This document shows, piece by piece, positions 1 to 7,409 of a stretch of 64,000 nucleotides of DNA. Numbering within the stretch: position 1 is the first letter of the stretch; every line of letters begins with the position of its first letter. Position numbers and translations under genes: made by a program. Origin of the DNA: Kocuria marina (GTDB lineage: Bacteria > Actinomycetota > Actinomycetes > Actinomycetales > Micrococcaceae); NCBI GenBank assembly GCA_014652975.1, contig BMZV01000001.1, positions 868,001-932,000 on the forward strand. Reading direction: 5' to 3'. Under the pieces are notes generated by a model that was not told the origin of the DNA, searched no databases, and was given only the letters and a program-made list of their open reading frames with translations.

Positions 1-875
1 ACGACGGCGCCGCATACCTGGACTGCTCCACGATCCCCGTCCCGCCCGGGCTGACCCGCGCCGAGTTCCTGGCCCGCCGGTTCCCGTCCATCCACGCCGA
101 ACTCACGAGGCGAGGCATCGACTGGTCCACCGAGTGGGTCCCCGTGAGCCCCGCCGCGCACTACCTCATGGGTGGCATCGCCACCGATGCGCTGGGCCGC
201 ACCACTGTTCCCGGACTGTGGGCCGCCGGGGAATGTGCCCGCACCGGCATGCACGGGGCCAACCGCCTGGCCTCGAATTCCCTGCTGGAAGCCACGGTCC
301 TCGGCCGCAGGATCGGCGAACTGCTCGCCGGTCCGGGGGAACCCGCGGACGCGTCGCCCGTGGCCCTCTGCAGCGAACCGGAGCCGTGCGTGCTCGATGA
401 GGCAACGGCCCACGTCCAGCCCCGCCTGGCAGACCGAAACGACCCGCTGCTCAGCACCAGGCCGTATGCCACGGGAAGGGAACCGTCCTCGACGGACTCG
501 GCCGGCGCCGAACCGTTCTCCCGCGCTGGCCTGCAGCAAGCCATGTGGCAGGGCACCGGGGTGTTCCGCACCGCCGAGGGCCTCGAACGGGCGAAGGCGC
601 GGCTGGAAGGCTGGCTCGCGGCGTCGTCGTCGGACGAGGAGGATACGGCGGCGGCCCCTGGAACCCTGGCTGAAGCGGAGGACCGGAACCTCCTGACCGT
701 GGGGCACGCGCTCGTATGCGCCTCGTTGGCTCGCACCGAATCCCGCGGAGCCCATCAGCGCGTGGACCACCCGGCCACCGACCCCCGCCTGGCCACGAGC
801 ACCGCATGGATCGCCTCCGGATCCGCAGCACCCACCCCCGAAAGGACAGACCATGCTGACTCGCTCAGCCGTTGA
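1..875 (+). CDS. nadB: L-aspartate oxidase, C-terminal part (cut by window edge)
   Basis: FAD enzyme that oxidises L-aspartate to iminoaspartate, the first step of de novo NAD synthesis, in the cytosol. The reading frame is open from base 3. Visible is the FAD-binding end of the flavoprotein domain, with GLWAAGECARTGMHGANRLA followed by SNSLLEA, and then the C-terminal helical domain (LQQAMWQGTGVFR). Between them lies a poorly conserved Ser/Glu/Pro-rich stretch of about 60 residues, an insertion style seen in other proteins of this window. The gene overlaps the nadC start by 23 bases, so the two are co-transcribed and probably translationally coupled. The N-terminal half lies outside the window, so completeness cannot be judged. 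Confidence 0.9.
   Translation, partial: DGAAYLDCSTIPVPPGLTRAEFLARRFPSIHAELTRRGIDWSTEWVPVSPAAHYLMGGIATDALGRTTVPGLWAAGECARTGMHGANRLASNSLLEATVLGRRIGELLAGPGEPADASPVALCSEPEPCVLDEATAHVQPRLADRNDPLLSTRPYATGREPSSTDSAGAEPFSRAGLQQAMWQGTGVFRTAEGLERAKARLEGWLAASSSDEEDTAAAPGTLAEAEDRNLLTVGHALVCASLARTESRGAHQRVDHPATDPRLATSTAWIASGSAAPTPERTDHADSLSR
618..631 (-). repeat. 14-base motif GACGACGACGCCGC, copy 1 (in nadB)
   Basis: Exact copy on the minus strand. Read along nadB it encodes Ala-Ala-Ser-Ser-Ser in the variable linker before the C-terminal domain, where the protein family shows little constraint. Confidence 0.5.
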
Positions 876-1752
876 AGTCGTGATGTGTGCGAGCCTGGCC
901 GAGGATGCGCCGTGGGGTGACATCACCTCTGAGCTCGTGATCGCTGCCGCGGCGACCGCCACCACCACGATCACCTCGCGGGAAGCAGGAATTTTCGCGG
1001 GAGAAGAGATCATCCGGACCGGCTTCGCCACGGCGGACCCGGGCCTGGAGGTCACGCTCCACGTATGCGATGGTGACCCGCTGCCCCCCGGAACCGCGAT
1101 CGCGACCATCACCGGCGCGGCGCGACCACTGCTGAGCGCCGAACGCAGCGTGCTGAACCTCGTGCAGCGGATGTCCGGGATCGCGACGCTCACCGCCCGG
1201 TACGTGGCCGAGGTCGAGAAGGCCGTGGCGGAGGTGGAACGCGCCAACAACCTGCCCGCCGGGACCATCACGCGCACCCGCGTGACCGACACCCGCAAGA
1301 CCACCCCCGGACTACGAGCGCTGGAGAAGCACGCGGTGACGTGCGGCGGCGGCCACAATCACCGATTCGGCCTCTCGGACGCCGTGATGCTCAAGGACAA
1401 CCACCTGGCCGTGCTCACCGCGGACGGTACCTCCGTGACCCACGCGCTGCGCGAACTGCGCAAGAAGCTGCCGCACACCACGCACATTGAGGTGGAGGTG
1501 GACCGGCTCGATCAGATCGAGGACGTCCTGGCCGGCGGGGTGGACACCATCATGCTGGACAACTTCGCCCACTCGGACCTGATCAGCGGCGTGGCCGTGG
1601 TGGACGGTCGCGCCATCGTGGAGGCGTCCGGTGGCATCACGCTGGAGACCATCGGCAGGGTGGCCTCCACCGGCGTGGACGTCATCTCCGTGGGCGCGCT
1701 CACCCATTCGGTGCGCGCATTGGACCTGGGTCTGGACGTGGCCGTGGACTAG
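853..1752 (+). CDS. nadC: Nicotinate-nucleotide pyrophosphorylase (carboxylating)
   Basis: Converts quinolinate and PRPP to nicotinate mononucleotide, CO2 and pyrophosphate, the last step of the quinolinate branch. The 299-residue length fits the family. The N-terminal half-barrel is followed by the substrate-binding signature RVTDTRKTTPGLRALEKHAV, a GGGHNHR stretch, SDAVMLKDNH, and the C-terminal IMLDNF and EASGGI motifs of type II PRTases. A short extra segment (EKAVAEVERANNLPAG) precedes the signature and looks like a surface insertion. The start ATG has AAAGGA upstream. It sits between nadB and a cysteine desulfurase, the usual nad operon arrangement, and its stop overlaps the convergent cupin gene by 4 bases. 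Confidence 0.95.
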   Translation: MLTRSAVEVVMCASLAEDAPWGDITSELVIAAAATATTTITSREAGIFAGEEIIRTGFATADPGLEVTLHVCDGDPLPPGTAIATITGAARPLLSAERSVLNLVQRMSGIATLTARYVAEVEKAVAEVERANNLPAGTITRTRVTDTRKTTPGLRALEKHAVTCGGGHNHRFGLSDAVMLKDNHLAVLTADGTSVTHALRELRKKLPHTTHIEVEVDRLDQIEDVLAGGVDTIMLDNFAHSDLISGVAVVDGRAIVEASGGITLETIGRVASTGVDVISVGALTHSVRALDLGLDVAVD

Positions 1753-2081
1753 CCCTTGTTCACGAGCGTCAGCAGCACCACGGAGTCCTCGTGCGCGTGC
1801 AGGGAGTGACGCTGCTGCGGGATCACAGCATGCTGGGCAGGACCGAGCTGCACGGATTCGTCGCCGGCGACGAGCTCCACCCGGCCCGTGATCACCTGGA
1901 TCGTGGCCTCGCCCGGGTTCTCGTGTTCCTTGAGGTCCTGGCCCCCGGCCAGCGCGATCATGGTCTGCTGCAGCGTGTGCTCGCGGCCGCCGTTGAGGTG
2001 GTGGGCGGAACGCCCGCTGGACGCCTCGCGCGCCTCGGTGAGCATGTCCTGGGCAATGGTGGTCAGCGTGTTTTCTTCCAT
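1749..2081 (-). CDS. Small cupin-domain protein
   Basis: Single-domain cupin of 110 residues with no signal peptide. The segment GQDLKEHENPGEATIQVITG matches cupin motif 1 (metal-ligand His and Glu, then Gly), and PQQRHSLHAHEDS matches motif 2, so a small beta-barrel that may bind a metal is likely. The substrate is unknown; such proteins are often annotated only as cupins. It is convergent with nadC (stop codons overlap) and divergent from the cysteine desulfurase gene, so it interrupts the nad cluster on the other strand. The start ATG at 2081 has only a weak ribosome site. Confidence 0.8.
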   Translation of the reverse strand: MEENTLTTIAQDMLTEAREASSGRSAHHLNGGREHTLQQTMIALAGGQDLKEHENPGEATIQVITGRVELVAGDESVQLGPAQHAVIPQQRHSLHAHEDSVVLLTLVNKG

Positions 2082-2152
2082 GGTCCATCTTTACAGTCCG
2101 GCTCATCGCCCGTCACGGGCACGACATGTCCGTCATCACGAGAGGTCACATC

Positions 2153-3592
2153 ATGATCTACCTGGATCACGCGGCGACCACCGCCCCGCGCCGCGAAGTG
2201 CTCGAGGCCATGTGGCCGTGGTTGACCGGCGGGTTCGGTAACGCCTCCAGTCATCACGAGCGCGGCCAGCGCGCCGCCCGCGCCCTCGAGGACGCCCGCC
2301 GGCGCGTTGCCGCGATCCTCGGGGCCCGCCCGGGTGAGATCATCTTCACCTCCGGCGGCACCGAGGCGGACAACCTGGCGGTCAAGGGCATCGCCTTGGC
2401 CCGCCGGGAACGGCAGCCTTCGCGTCACCGCGTGCTGGTCAGCGCCATCGAGCACGACGCCGTTCTGGAATCCGCCCGCGCACTCGCCCAGCATGACGGT
2501 TTCGAGACGCTCGAACTGCCCGTCGATCCCTCCGGTGCGCTCTCCCCCGACACCTTCCGCGCCGCCCTCGTGTCCGACGACGACGCCGCTCGCACCCTCC
2601 CCGACCGTGCCGCCCCTCCCCGCGGCGTCGCCTCCCATGCCCCTCCCGGGAGCAGCGGCGCCTCCGATCCGACCACCGTGGCCGTGGCGTCGGTGATGCT
2701 CGCCAACAACGAGGTGGGGACCGTCCAGGACATCCGCGCCCTGGCGGAGATCGCGGCGGAGTACGGGGTTCCACTGCACACGGACGCCGTGCAAGCGGCC
2801 GGCACTCTGCCGCTGAACGTCGAAGACCTGGGAGTGGCCGCGCTGACGCTGGCGGGACACAAGATCGGCACGCCGCCAGGGATCGGCCTGCTGTGGCTCA
2901 AGCGCGGCACCCCGCTGCGCCCGCTGCTGAACGGCGGCGGTCACGAGCGCGGGCGCCGCTCGGGAACCTCCACCGTGGCCGGCGCCGTGAGCCTGGCGGT
3001 GGCGCTGGAGCTGGCCGAGCGAGAACGGGTGGCCTACGCGGCCCGCTCGACAGCCCTGCGTGACCGACTGATCTCGGGCATCCTGAACTCCGTACCGGAC
3101 GCAATCCTGACCGGCCAGGATCCTCGGAACGTTGTGGGCGGCCTCGGCAATGGCGGTGCCACCCCGGCCGCTCCGGACGGCCCGGCTGCGTCCGCGGACC
3201 CGGCCGTTTCCGTCGACCCGCCAGCCTCGATCACCTCCGAGGGCCTCATCCCGCCGGCCGGCCGTGCGACAGCAACCGTCGGAGCGACGTCGGGACGGAA
3301 CGGGATCACGCGACTACCGACCAACGCGTCCTTCTGCTTCCCTGGCGTCAATGGCGAAACCGTCCTGGTGGACCTCCAGAACCTGGGGGTGCTCGTGTCC
3401 TCGGGCTCGGCGTGCGCGGCCGGTTCCAGCGAGCCCTCCCACGTGCTCACGGCCCTGGGGATCCCCGCGGAGCTCGCCACCACGTCGGTGCGGTTCAGCC
3501 TGGGCCGAGAGACGACCGAGGCCCACGTGGACAGCGCCGTCCGCGCCACCGCGCAAGTGATTGCCCACCTCCGCGGCGAGCACGCACTCTGA
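2153..3592 (+). CDS. Cysteine desulfurase, NifS/IscS type, nad-operon linked
   Basis: PLP enzyme that takes sulfur from cysteine, probably to build the Fe-S cluster of quinolinate synthase NadA, since the gene follows nadB-nadC. The ATG at 2153 is preferred because AGAGG lies just upstream; an in-frame ATG at 2126 has no such site. Visible are YLDHAATT at the N-terminus, FTSGGTEADN, the HTDAVQ and GHKIGTP motifs (PLP Lys), and the active-site loop VSSGSACAAGSSEPSHVL carrying the catalytic Cys. At 479 residues it is long for the family (about 380-400) because of two low-complexity inserts: one of about 35 residues (DDDAARTLPD onward) and one of about 65 residues rich in Ala/Pro/Ser before the Cys loop. 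Neither touches a catalytic motif. Confidence 0.9.
   Translation: MIYLDHAATTAPRREVLEAMWPWLTGGFGNASSHHERGQRAARALEDARRRVAAILGARPGEIIFTSGGTEADNLAVKGIALARRERQPSRHRVLVSAIEHDAVLESARALAQHDGFETLELPVDPSGALSPDTFRAALVSDDDAARTLPDRAAPPRGVASHAPPGSSGASDPTTVAVASVMLANNEVGTVQDIRALAEIAAEYGVPLHTDAVQAAGTLPLNVEDLGVAALTLAGHKIGTPPGIGLLWLKRGTPLRPLLNGGGHERGRRSGTSTVAGAVSLAVALELAERERVAYAARSTALRDRLISGILNSVPDAILTGQDPRNVVGGLGNGGATPAAPDGPAASADPAVSVDPPASITSEGLIPPAGRATATVGATSGRNGITRLPTNASFCFPGVNGETVLVDLQNLGVLVSSGSACAAGSSEPSHVLTALGIPAELATTSVRFSLGRETTEAHVDSAVRATAQVIAHLRGEHAL
2576..2589 (+). repeat. 14-base motif GACGACGACGCCGC, copy 2 (in cysteine desulfurase)
   Basis: Exact copy on the plus strand. It encodes Asp-Asp-Asp-Ala-Ala at the start of the first low-complexity insert of the cysteine desulfurase. 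Confidence 0.5.
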
Positions 3593-3701
3593 CCGGTGTT
3601 TCCCACCCGCGGCCACACCGATGTCGGCGTGACGCAGGGCCGCGCTGCGGGCCGCTCGTCGTGAGCTCACGCTCCGCGCGACGCCCCGAGGGGGCGGGAC
3701 G

Positions 3702-4679
3702 CTACGGCGTCACCTCGTACGGCGGCTTCTCACCGCGGGCCATGGCCACGGCGTTCTCCGCGGCCTTGCGAGCCATCCCCGCCCGTGAGCTCACTTCTGC
3801 GGAGCCCACGTGCGGCAGCAAGAACGCGTTGGGCAGATCGGCCAGCCCGGCCGCGAGCTCGGGTTCGTTCTCGAACACGTCCAGCCCGGCCGCGAAGATC
3901 TCCCCATCCCGCAGCGCCGAAACCAATGCATTTTCATCAACCACGGGGCCGCGGGCGGTGTTCACGAGCACCGCGGTGGACTTCATCCGCCGCAACACGT
4001 CCGCGTCGACCAGGTGCGTGGTGTCCTCGGTGAGCGGGACGTGCAGCGAGAGGTAGTCACTCGTCTCGACCAGTTCGTCCCACGGCACCTGGCGCACCCG
4101 CCCGGCCAGATCGTCCAGTTCGTCGTCGGAGACCGCGCGGTCCTCGGGCGGGCGCTGCGTGAAGATCACCGTCATGTCGAAACCCAGTGCCCTGCGGGCC
4201 ACGGCCTTGCCGATCCTGCCCATGCCCGCAATCCCCAGGGTGGCCCCGGTGACGTCCTGACCGACCAGCAGTTTGGGTCCGATCCCCGTGAACTTCCCGT
4301 CCCGCAGGTACTCGGCGGCCTCGTGGGCACGCCGCGCGGCGCCGAGCAGGAGCAACATGGCGGTGTTGGCGGTCGCGTCATTGAGGACGTCCGGGGTGTT
4401 GCCCACGGCAATCCCGTGTTCGGCGGCCGCCGCGACGTCGATGTTGTTGTACCCCACCGCGTAGTTCGCGATCCCCCGGATCCGCGCCTCGCTCAGCAGC
4501 TCTGAGTCGAACCGGTCGGAGACCTGCGAGACCACCACGTCGTACTCGCCGCCGGTCACTGCCTCGCGCAGTTCGTCCGCGCTCATCCCGTCCCGGATCT
4601 CGACGTCGCCCGCGTCCTCCAGGATGGACGGCCCCGGTTCGGGGATCTCACGGGTGACCAGGAAACGCGGTGTCTTCAT
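3702..4679 (-). CDS. D-isomer 2-hydroxyacid dehydrogenase (glyoxylate/hydroxypyruvate reductase type)
   Basis: NAD(P)-dependent reductase of 2-oxoacids, cytosolic, 325 residues, the normal length. The NAD-binding domain has LGIAGMGRIGKAVARRALGF (GxGxxG). The catalytic Arg is in NTARGPVVDE, the Glu in FENEPELA and the His in LLPHVGSAE, so the active site is complete. Sequence style is closest to glyoxylate/hydroxypyruvate reductases, but the substrate cannot be fixed from sequence. GAGGAGAG precedes the ATG. It is a single gene, with sodA upstream on the same strand separated by a terminator-like hairpin. Confidence 0.88.
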   Translation of the reverse strand: MKTPRFLVTREIPEPGPSILEDAGDVEIRDGMSADELREAVTGGEYDVVVSQVSDRFDSELLSEARIRGIANYAVGYNNIDVAAAAEHGIAVGNTPDVLNDATANTAMLLLLGAARRAHEAAEYLRDGKFTGIGPKLLVGQDVTGATLGIAGMGRIGKAVARRALGFDMTVIFTQRPPEDRAVSDDELDDLAGRVRQVPWDELVETSDYLSLHVPLTEDTTHLVDADVLRRMKSTAVLVNTARGPVVDENALVSALRDGEIFAAGLDVFENEPELAAGLADLPNAFLLPHVGSAEVSSRAGMARKAAENAVAMARGEKPPYEVTP

Positions 4680-4785
4680 GAACTCTCCTCGGGTACGACA
4701 CGCACCGACTCATGCGGCACGGACCGGGCGGGCGGGCGTGGGAGGTGGGGAGCGGCGTCGGCGGCGGCCGCCCGGAGGAACACGA

Positions 4786-4842
4786 AACCCCGCGCGGCCA
4801 CGAGAACTGCCGTGCGGGGTTCCGAGGCACCCCGTGGGGTGC
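4786..4842 (-). terminator. Hairpins downstream of sodA
   Basis: Two stem-loops follow the sodA stop. One is a 16-base palindrome at 4827-4842 (GCACCCCGTGGGGTGC). The other has arms 4786-4797 and 4810-4820 (AACCCCGCGCGG with CCGTGCGGGGTT) and on the minus strand is followed by a T-containing tail. Together they probably end sodA transcription. Confidence 0.6.
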
Positions 4843-4858
4843 GGACTTCACATCCGGA

Positions 4859-5479
4859 TCAGATGAGGGACTTGGCGCCGCCGCGAGCCTTCTCGAAGCG
4901 CTCGGCCACGTCCGCCCAGTTGACGATGTTCCAGAACGCCTTGACGTAGTCGGCCTTCACGTTCTGGTAGTCCAGGTAGAAGGCGTGCTCCCACATGTCC
5001 AGCTGCAGCAGCGGGATGGTGGCCACGGGCACACCGTTCTGCTGGTCGTACATCTGCTCGATCACCAGGTTGCCGGCGATGGGCTCGTACGCCAGGATGG
5101 CCCAGCCGGAGCCCTGGATGGTGGTGGCCACCGCGGTGAACTGGTCGCGGAAGGCGTCGAAGGAACCGAAGAAGTTGTCGATCGCCGCGGCGAGCTCACC
5201 CTCGGGCTTGTCGCCACCCTCCGGGGAGAGGTTCTTCCAGAAGATGGAGTGGTTAATGTGGCCGCCCAGGTTGAACTGGAGGTCCTTGGAGAGCTTGGCG
5301 GCACCGGCGGCGTCGCCGTTGGCGCGGGCCTCCTCCATCTTCTCGAGCGCGGTGTTGGCACCGGTCACGTAGGTGTTGTGGTGCTTGTCGTGGTGCAGCT
5401 GCATGATCTGGGCCGAGATGTGCGGCTCGAGCGCTGCGTAGTCATAGGGAAGATCGGGGAGAGTGAACTTTTCAGCCAC
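4859..5479 (-). CDS. sodA: Superoxide dismutase, Mn/Fe family
   Basis: Dismutates superoxide to oxygen and hydrogen peroxide in the cytosol. At 206 residues it matches the family. The metal ligands are visible: His in [18 protein letters not shown], the second His about 50 residues on (INHSIFW), and Asp/His in the signature [23 protein letters not shown] and the C-terminal [10 protein letters not shown] are also typical. Residues around the active site favour manganese, but metal choice is not certain from sequence. AAGGAAGGA lies before the start. It is transcribed alone. Confidence 0.95.
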   Translation of the reverse strand: MAEKFTLPDLPYDYAALEPHISAQIMQLHHDKHHNTYVTGANTALEKMEEARANGDAAGAAKLSKDLQFNLGGHINHSIFWKNLSPEGGDKPEGELAAAIDNFFGSFDAFRDQFTAVATTIQGSGWAILAYEPIAGNLVIEQMYDQQNGVPVATIPLLQLDMWEHAFYLDYQNVKADYVKAFWNIVNWADVAERFEKARGGAKSLI

Positions 5480-5641
5480 GGTGAATCATCCTTCCTTTGC
5501 GGGTGCGTGATGCTTCAACTGTCCGTCGCTGCGGTTCGGCGGGTCAAGGACGTTCAGCCACTAGCGTATGTTTCACGGAGCCCGTCATCTTCCGTCACAA
5601 CCGGTGCGTTGCCGCCCGGGCCGTGACCTATCCTCGGGCCC

Positions 5642-6298
5642 ATGTCCACCCCCGATACCGCCCTGGAGGTCACCGCGACCGCGACCGGTTCCGGCGGCGC
5701 CACCGCGAGCGTCCACGCGCCGGGACGCGCCGCCGCCGCCCACGCCCCGTTGGCGGCCCGAACCGGCGGGGGCGACCCCGCGGACCTCGAGATCGCGCGC
5801 GCGCAGGCTTCGCACGCGCAAGGCATCGTGAACCTGCGGGACCGTCTGGCGCGGTGGTTGCAGGGCCGGGGCATCGACCAGTGGCGCGAGGGCGAGTTCG
5901 ACCCCGCCGAGGTGCGCCGCGAGATCGACCGCGGCGAGTGGTGGGTCGTGGAATCCCCGGTGCAGCCCGGCCTGATCCTGGCGAGCATCCGTGTGATCTG
6001 GGCGGATCCTGAGATCTGGGGCGAGCAGCCGGAGCCCGCCGGTTACACCCACGGGGTCGCGGTGGACCGCTCGCTCGCGGGCACCGGCACGGGTGCCCGG
6101 CTGATCCGCACCGCAGAACGGGTGATCGTCGAGTCCGGACGGAGCGTCTCCCGCCTGGACTGCGATGACGGCAACCCGGTGCTCAAGCGTTTCTACACGG
6201 GTCTGGGCTACACGCCCCGCGGTGCCGTGGATTTCACCGTCCCCCGGTTGGATTACCGGGTCACGGTCATGCGCATGGAGCGCCGCCTCAGCCCGTAA
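5642..6298 (+). CDS. GNAT-family N-acetyltransferase
   Basis: Acetyl-CoA dependent transferase of unknown substrate, 218 residues. The first 45 or so residues are Ala/Thr/Gly-rich and probably disordered. The GNAT fold begins near IARAQASHAQGI. The acetyl-CoA pyrophosphate loop is VAVDRSLAGTGTGARLI, followed by LDCDDGNPVLKRFYTGLGY, the usual motif B with the FY-x-x-x-GY ending. The ATG at 5642 has no strong ribosome site, so the true start could lie slightly downstream. It is isolated, divergent from sodA. Confidence 0.75.
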   Translation: MSTPDTALEVTATATGSGGATASVHAPGRAAAAHAPLAARTGGGDPADLEIARAQASHAQGIVNLRDRLARWLQGRGIDQWREGEFDPAEVRREIDRGEWWVVESPVQPGLILASIRVIWADPEIWGEQPEPAGYTHGVAVDRSLAGTGTGARLIRTAERVIVESGRSVSRLDCDDGNPVLKRFYTGLGYTPRGAVDFTVPRLDYRVTVMRMERRLSP

Positions 6299-6385
6299 TC
6301 CGGTGCCGACGGGCGCCGCGGGACACCCCCCGTTGGTCCCGGTGGCGTCCGCACAGCTCTCAGTAGTAAGCGCGTTTCAAGCGGT

Positions 6386-6994
6386 TCACGCGCGTTGCGC
6401 GCGTCGCCGCCCCGTGGCCTTGCGGTGCGTTCCCGCGTGCCTGCCGTGGGCAGCAGCCCGCACGCCGTGGCCGGTGCCGCGAGAGGGATGCTCGGTCGAC
6501 GACGTTGCCAACTCCCCCGGCTGCCCCGCGGCCAGATCCCGCCGCATGCGTTCCAGCCCCTGGGCAAGTCGGCGGCGGGCCATCATCCGGGCCCACGGGC
6601 GCTTCCACCACAACCCCCCGCGCAGTCGGAAATCCGCGCGCAGCTGGACGGTCACCCCCGAGCTCGTGGGCTGCCACGCGTACTCCATGATCATGTCCGC
6701 GAACTCCTTGGTGGTGCGCAGCATGAGCGATTCACCGGGCACGCGGTCCGCGGCGATCATGACGTAGTCGAACGTGAACGGCCCCACCGGGGCGTCGAAC
6801 TCGATCGCCGAGCCCACGTGCAGTTGATCGTCCGGGGACGTGGGCCACGTGACGTGGATCCCGAACCATCGGCCCATCCCCCTGGGCCTGCCCAGGGCCA
6901 GATCGAACTCCTGGGCGGTGACCGCCACGTCCTGCTCCACGAGCAGCGAGAATCCGTGGTCGGTGGAATCGACCTCGGAGATGCGAACAGACAT
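6386..6994 (-). CDS. SRPBCC-domain protein (polyketide cyclase/START-like fold)
   Basis: A protein of 203 residues. The N-terminal 150 residues look like a ligand-binding SRPBCC fold, with the alternating strand pattern SVRISEVDSTDHGFSLLVEQ, a central helix, and late segments TVQLRADFRLRG and LERMRRDL typical of the long C-terminal helix. The last 45 residues are Arg/His/Gly-rich and likely disordered and basic. The ATG at 6994 is chosen over an upstream one because AGGGGGA precedes it. No partner gene is adjacent. The upstream region carries a DnaA-box cluster. Function unknown. Confidence 0.6.
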   Translation of the reverse strand: MSVRISEVDSTDHGFSLLVEQDVAVTAQEFDLALGRPRGMGRWFGIHVTWPTSPDDQLHVGSAIEFDAPVGPFTFDYVMIAADRVPGESLMLRTTKEFADMIMEYAWQPTSSGVTVQLRADFRLRGGLWWKRPWARMMARRRLAQGLERMRRDLAAGQPGELATSSTEHPSRGTGHGVRAAAHGRHAGTHRKATGRRRAQRA

Positions 6995-7147
6995 GTTTCC
7001 CCCTTGGTGCGTGCTTCCCCCCATGGCGTTCGTCCCACCGAACACCAACTACACGCGAGTAATTTATGACGCTCAGTCTGATGCAAAGACGACAAGCCGT
7101 CACTCCGCTGGGGGAAGTGTGACGCGTCCACAAGAGGTGGAGAAAAT

Positions 7148-7333
7148 TTATCCACAGGGGTGGAAAAGTCTGTGCACAATTCGAACACAGTTTCGACGCA
7201 CACACCCTGGGCAGGCGCGGTAACGGCAGGAAACGACGCATGACCAGGGGAAATACCGAACAAGCGTCTGGCTAACCGGGTCGAATGACAGTCGTGTGAC
7301 TTATCCACTCCTGTGGAGAAGCGTTGTGGATAA
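7148..7333. promoter_or_regulatory. DnaA-box-like cluster 1 (in 415-base gene-free stretch)
   Basis: The gap 6995-7409 holds two perfect 9-mers of the DnaA-box consensus, TTATCCACA at 7148-7156 and its complement TGTGGATAA at 7325-7333. Near matches are TTATCCACT at 7301-7309 and TGTGGAGAA at 7312-7320. TGTGCACAA at 7171-7179 is a weaker relative. It is not an origin by position: the true oriC lies beside dnaA about 48 kb away. Confidence 0.6.
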
Positions 7334-7364
7334 CGCTCACTGTCCGCTTATCTGCGTTGAGTTA

Positions 7365-7379
7365 CCCCCTTTTAGGGGG
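7365..7379 (-). terminator. Small hairpin after the amylosucrase gene
   Basis: CCCCC-TTTTA-GGGGG, 30 bases beyond the amylosucrase stop. The stem is short and lacks a clear T-run on the minus strand, so terminator function is uncertain. Confidence 0.35.
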
Positions 7380-7409
7380 CAGTTATGTGACGCTGTGATT
7401 TCCGCGGTG

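Noticed and set aside
134-696. Several overlapping open frames over the nadB region
   Set aside because: They are Arg/Pro-rich shadows of the true nadB frame, which alone matches a protein family.
6995-7409. Secondary replication origin
   Set aside because: DnaA boxes are present, but there is no clear AT-rich unwinding element or replication gene, and the standard oriC lies beside dnaA.
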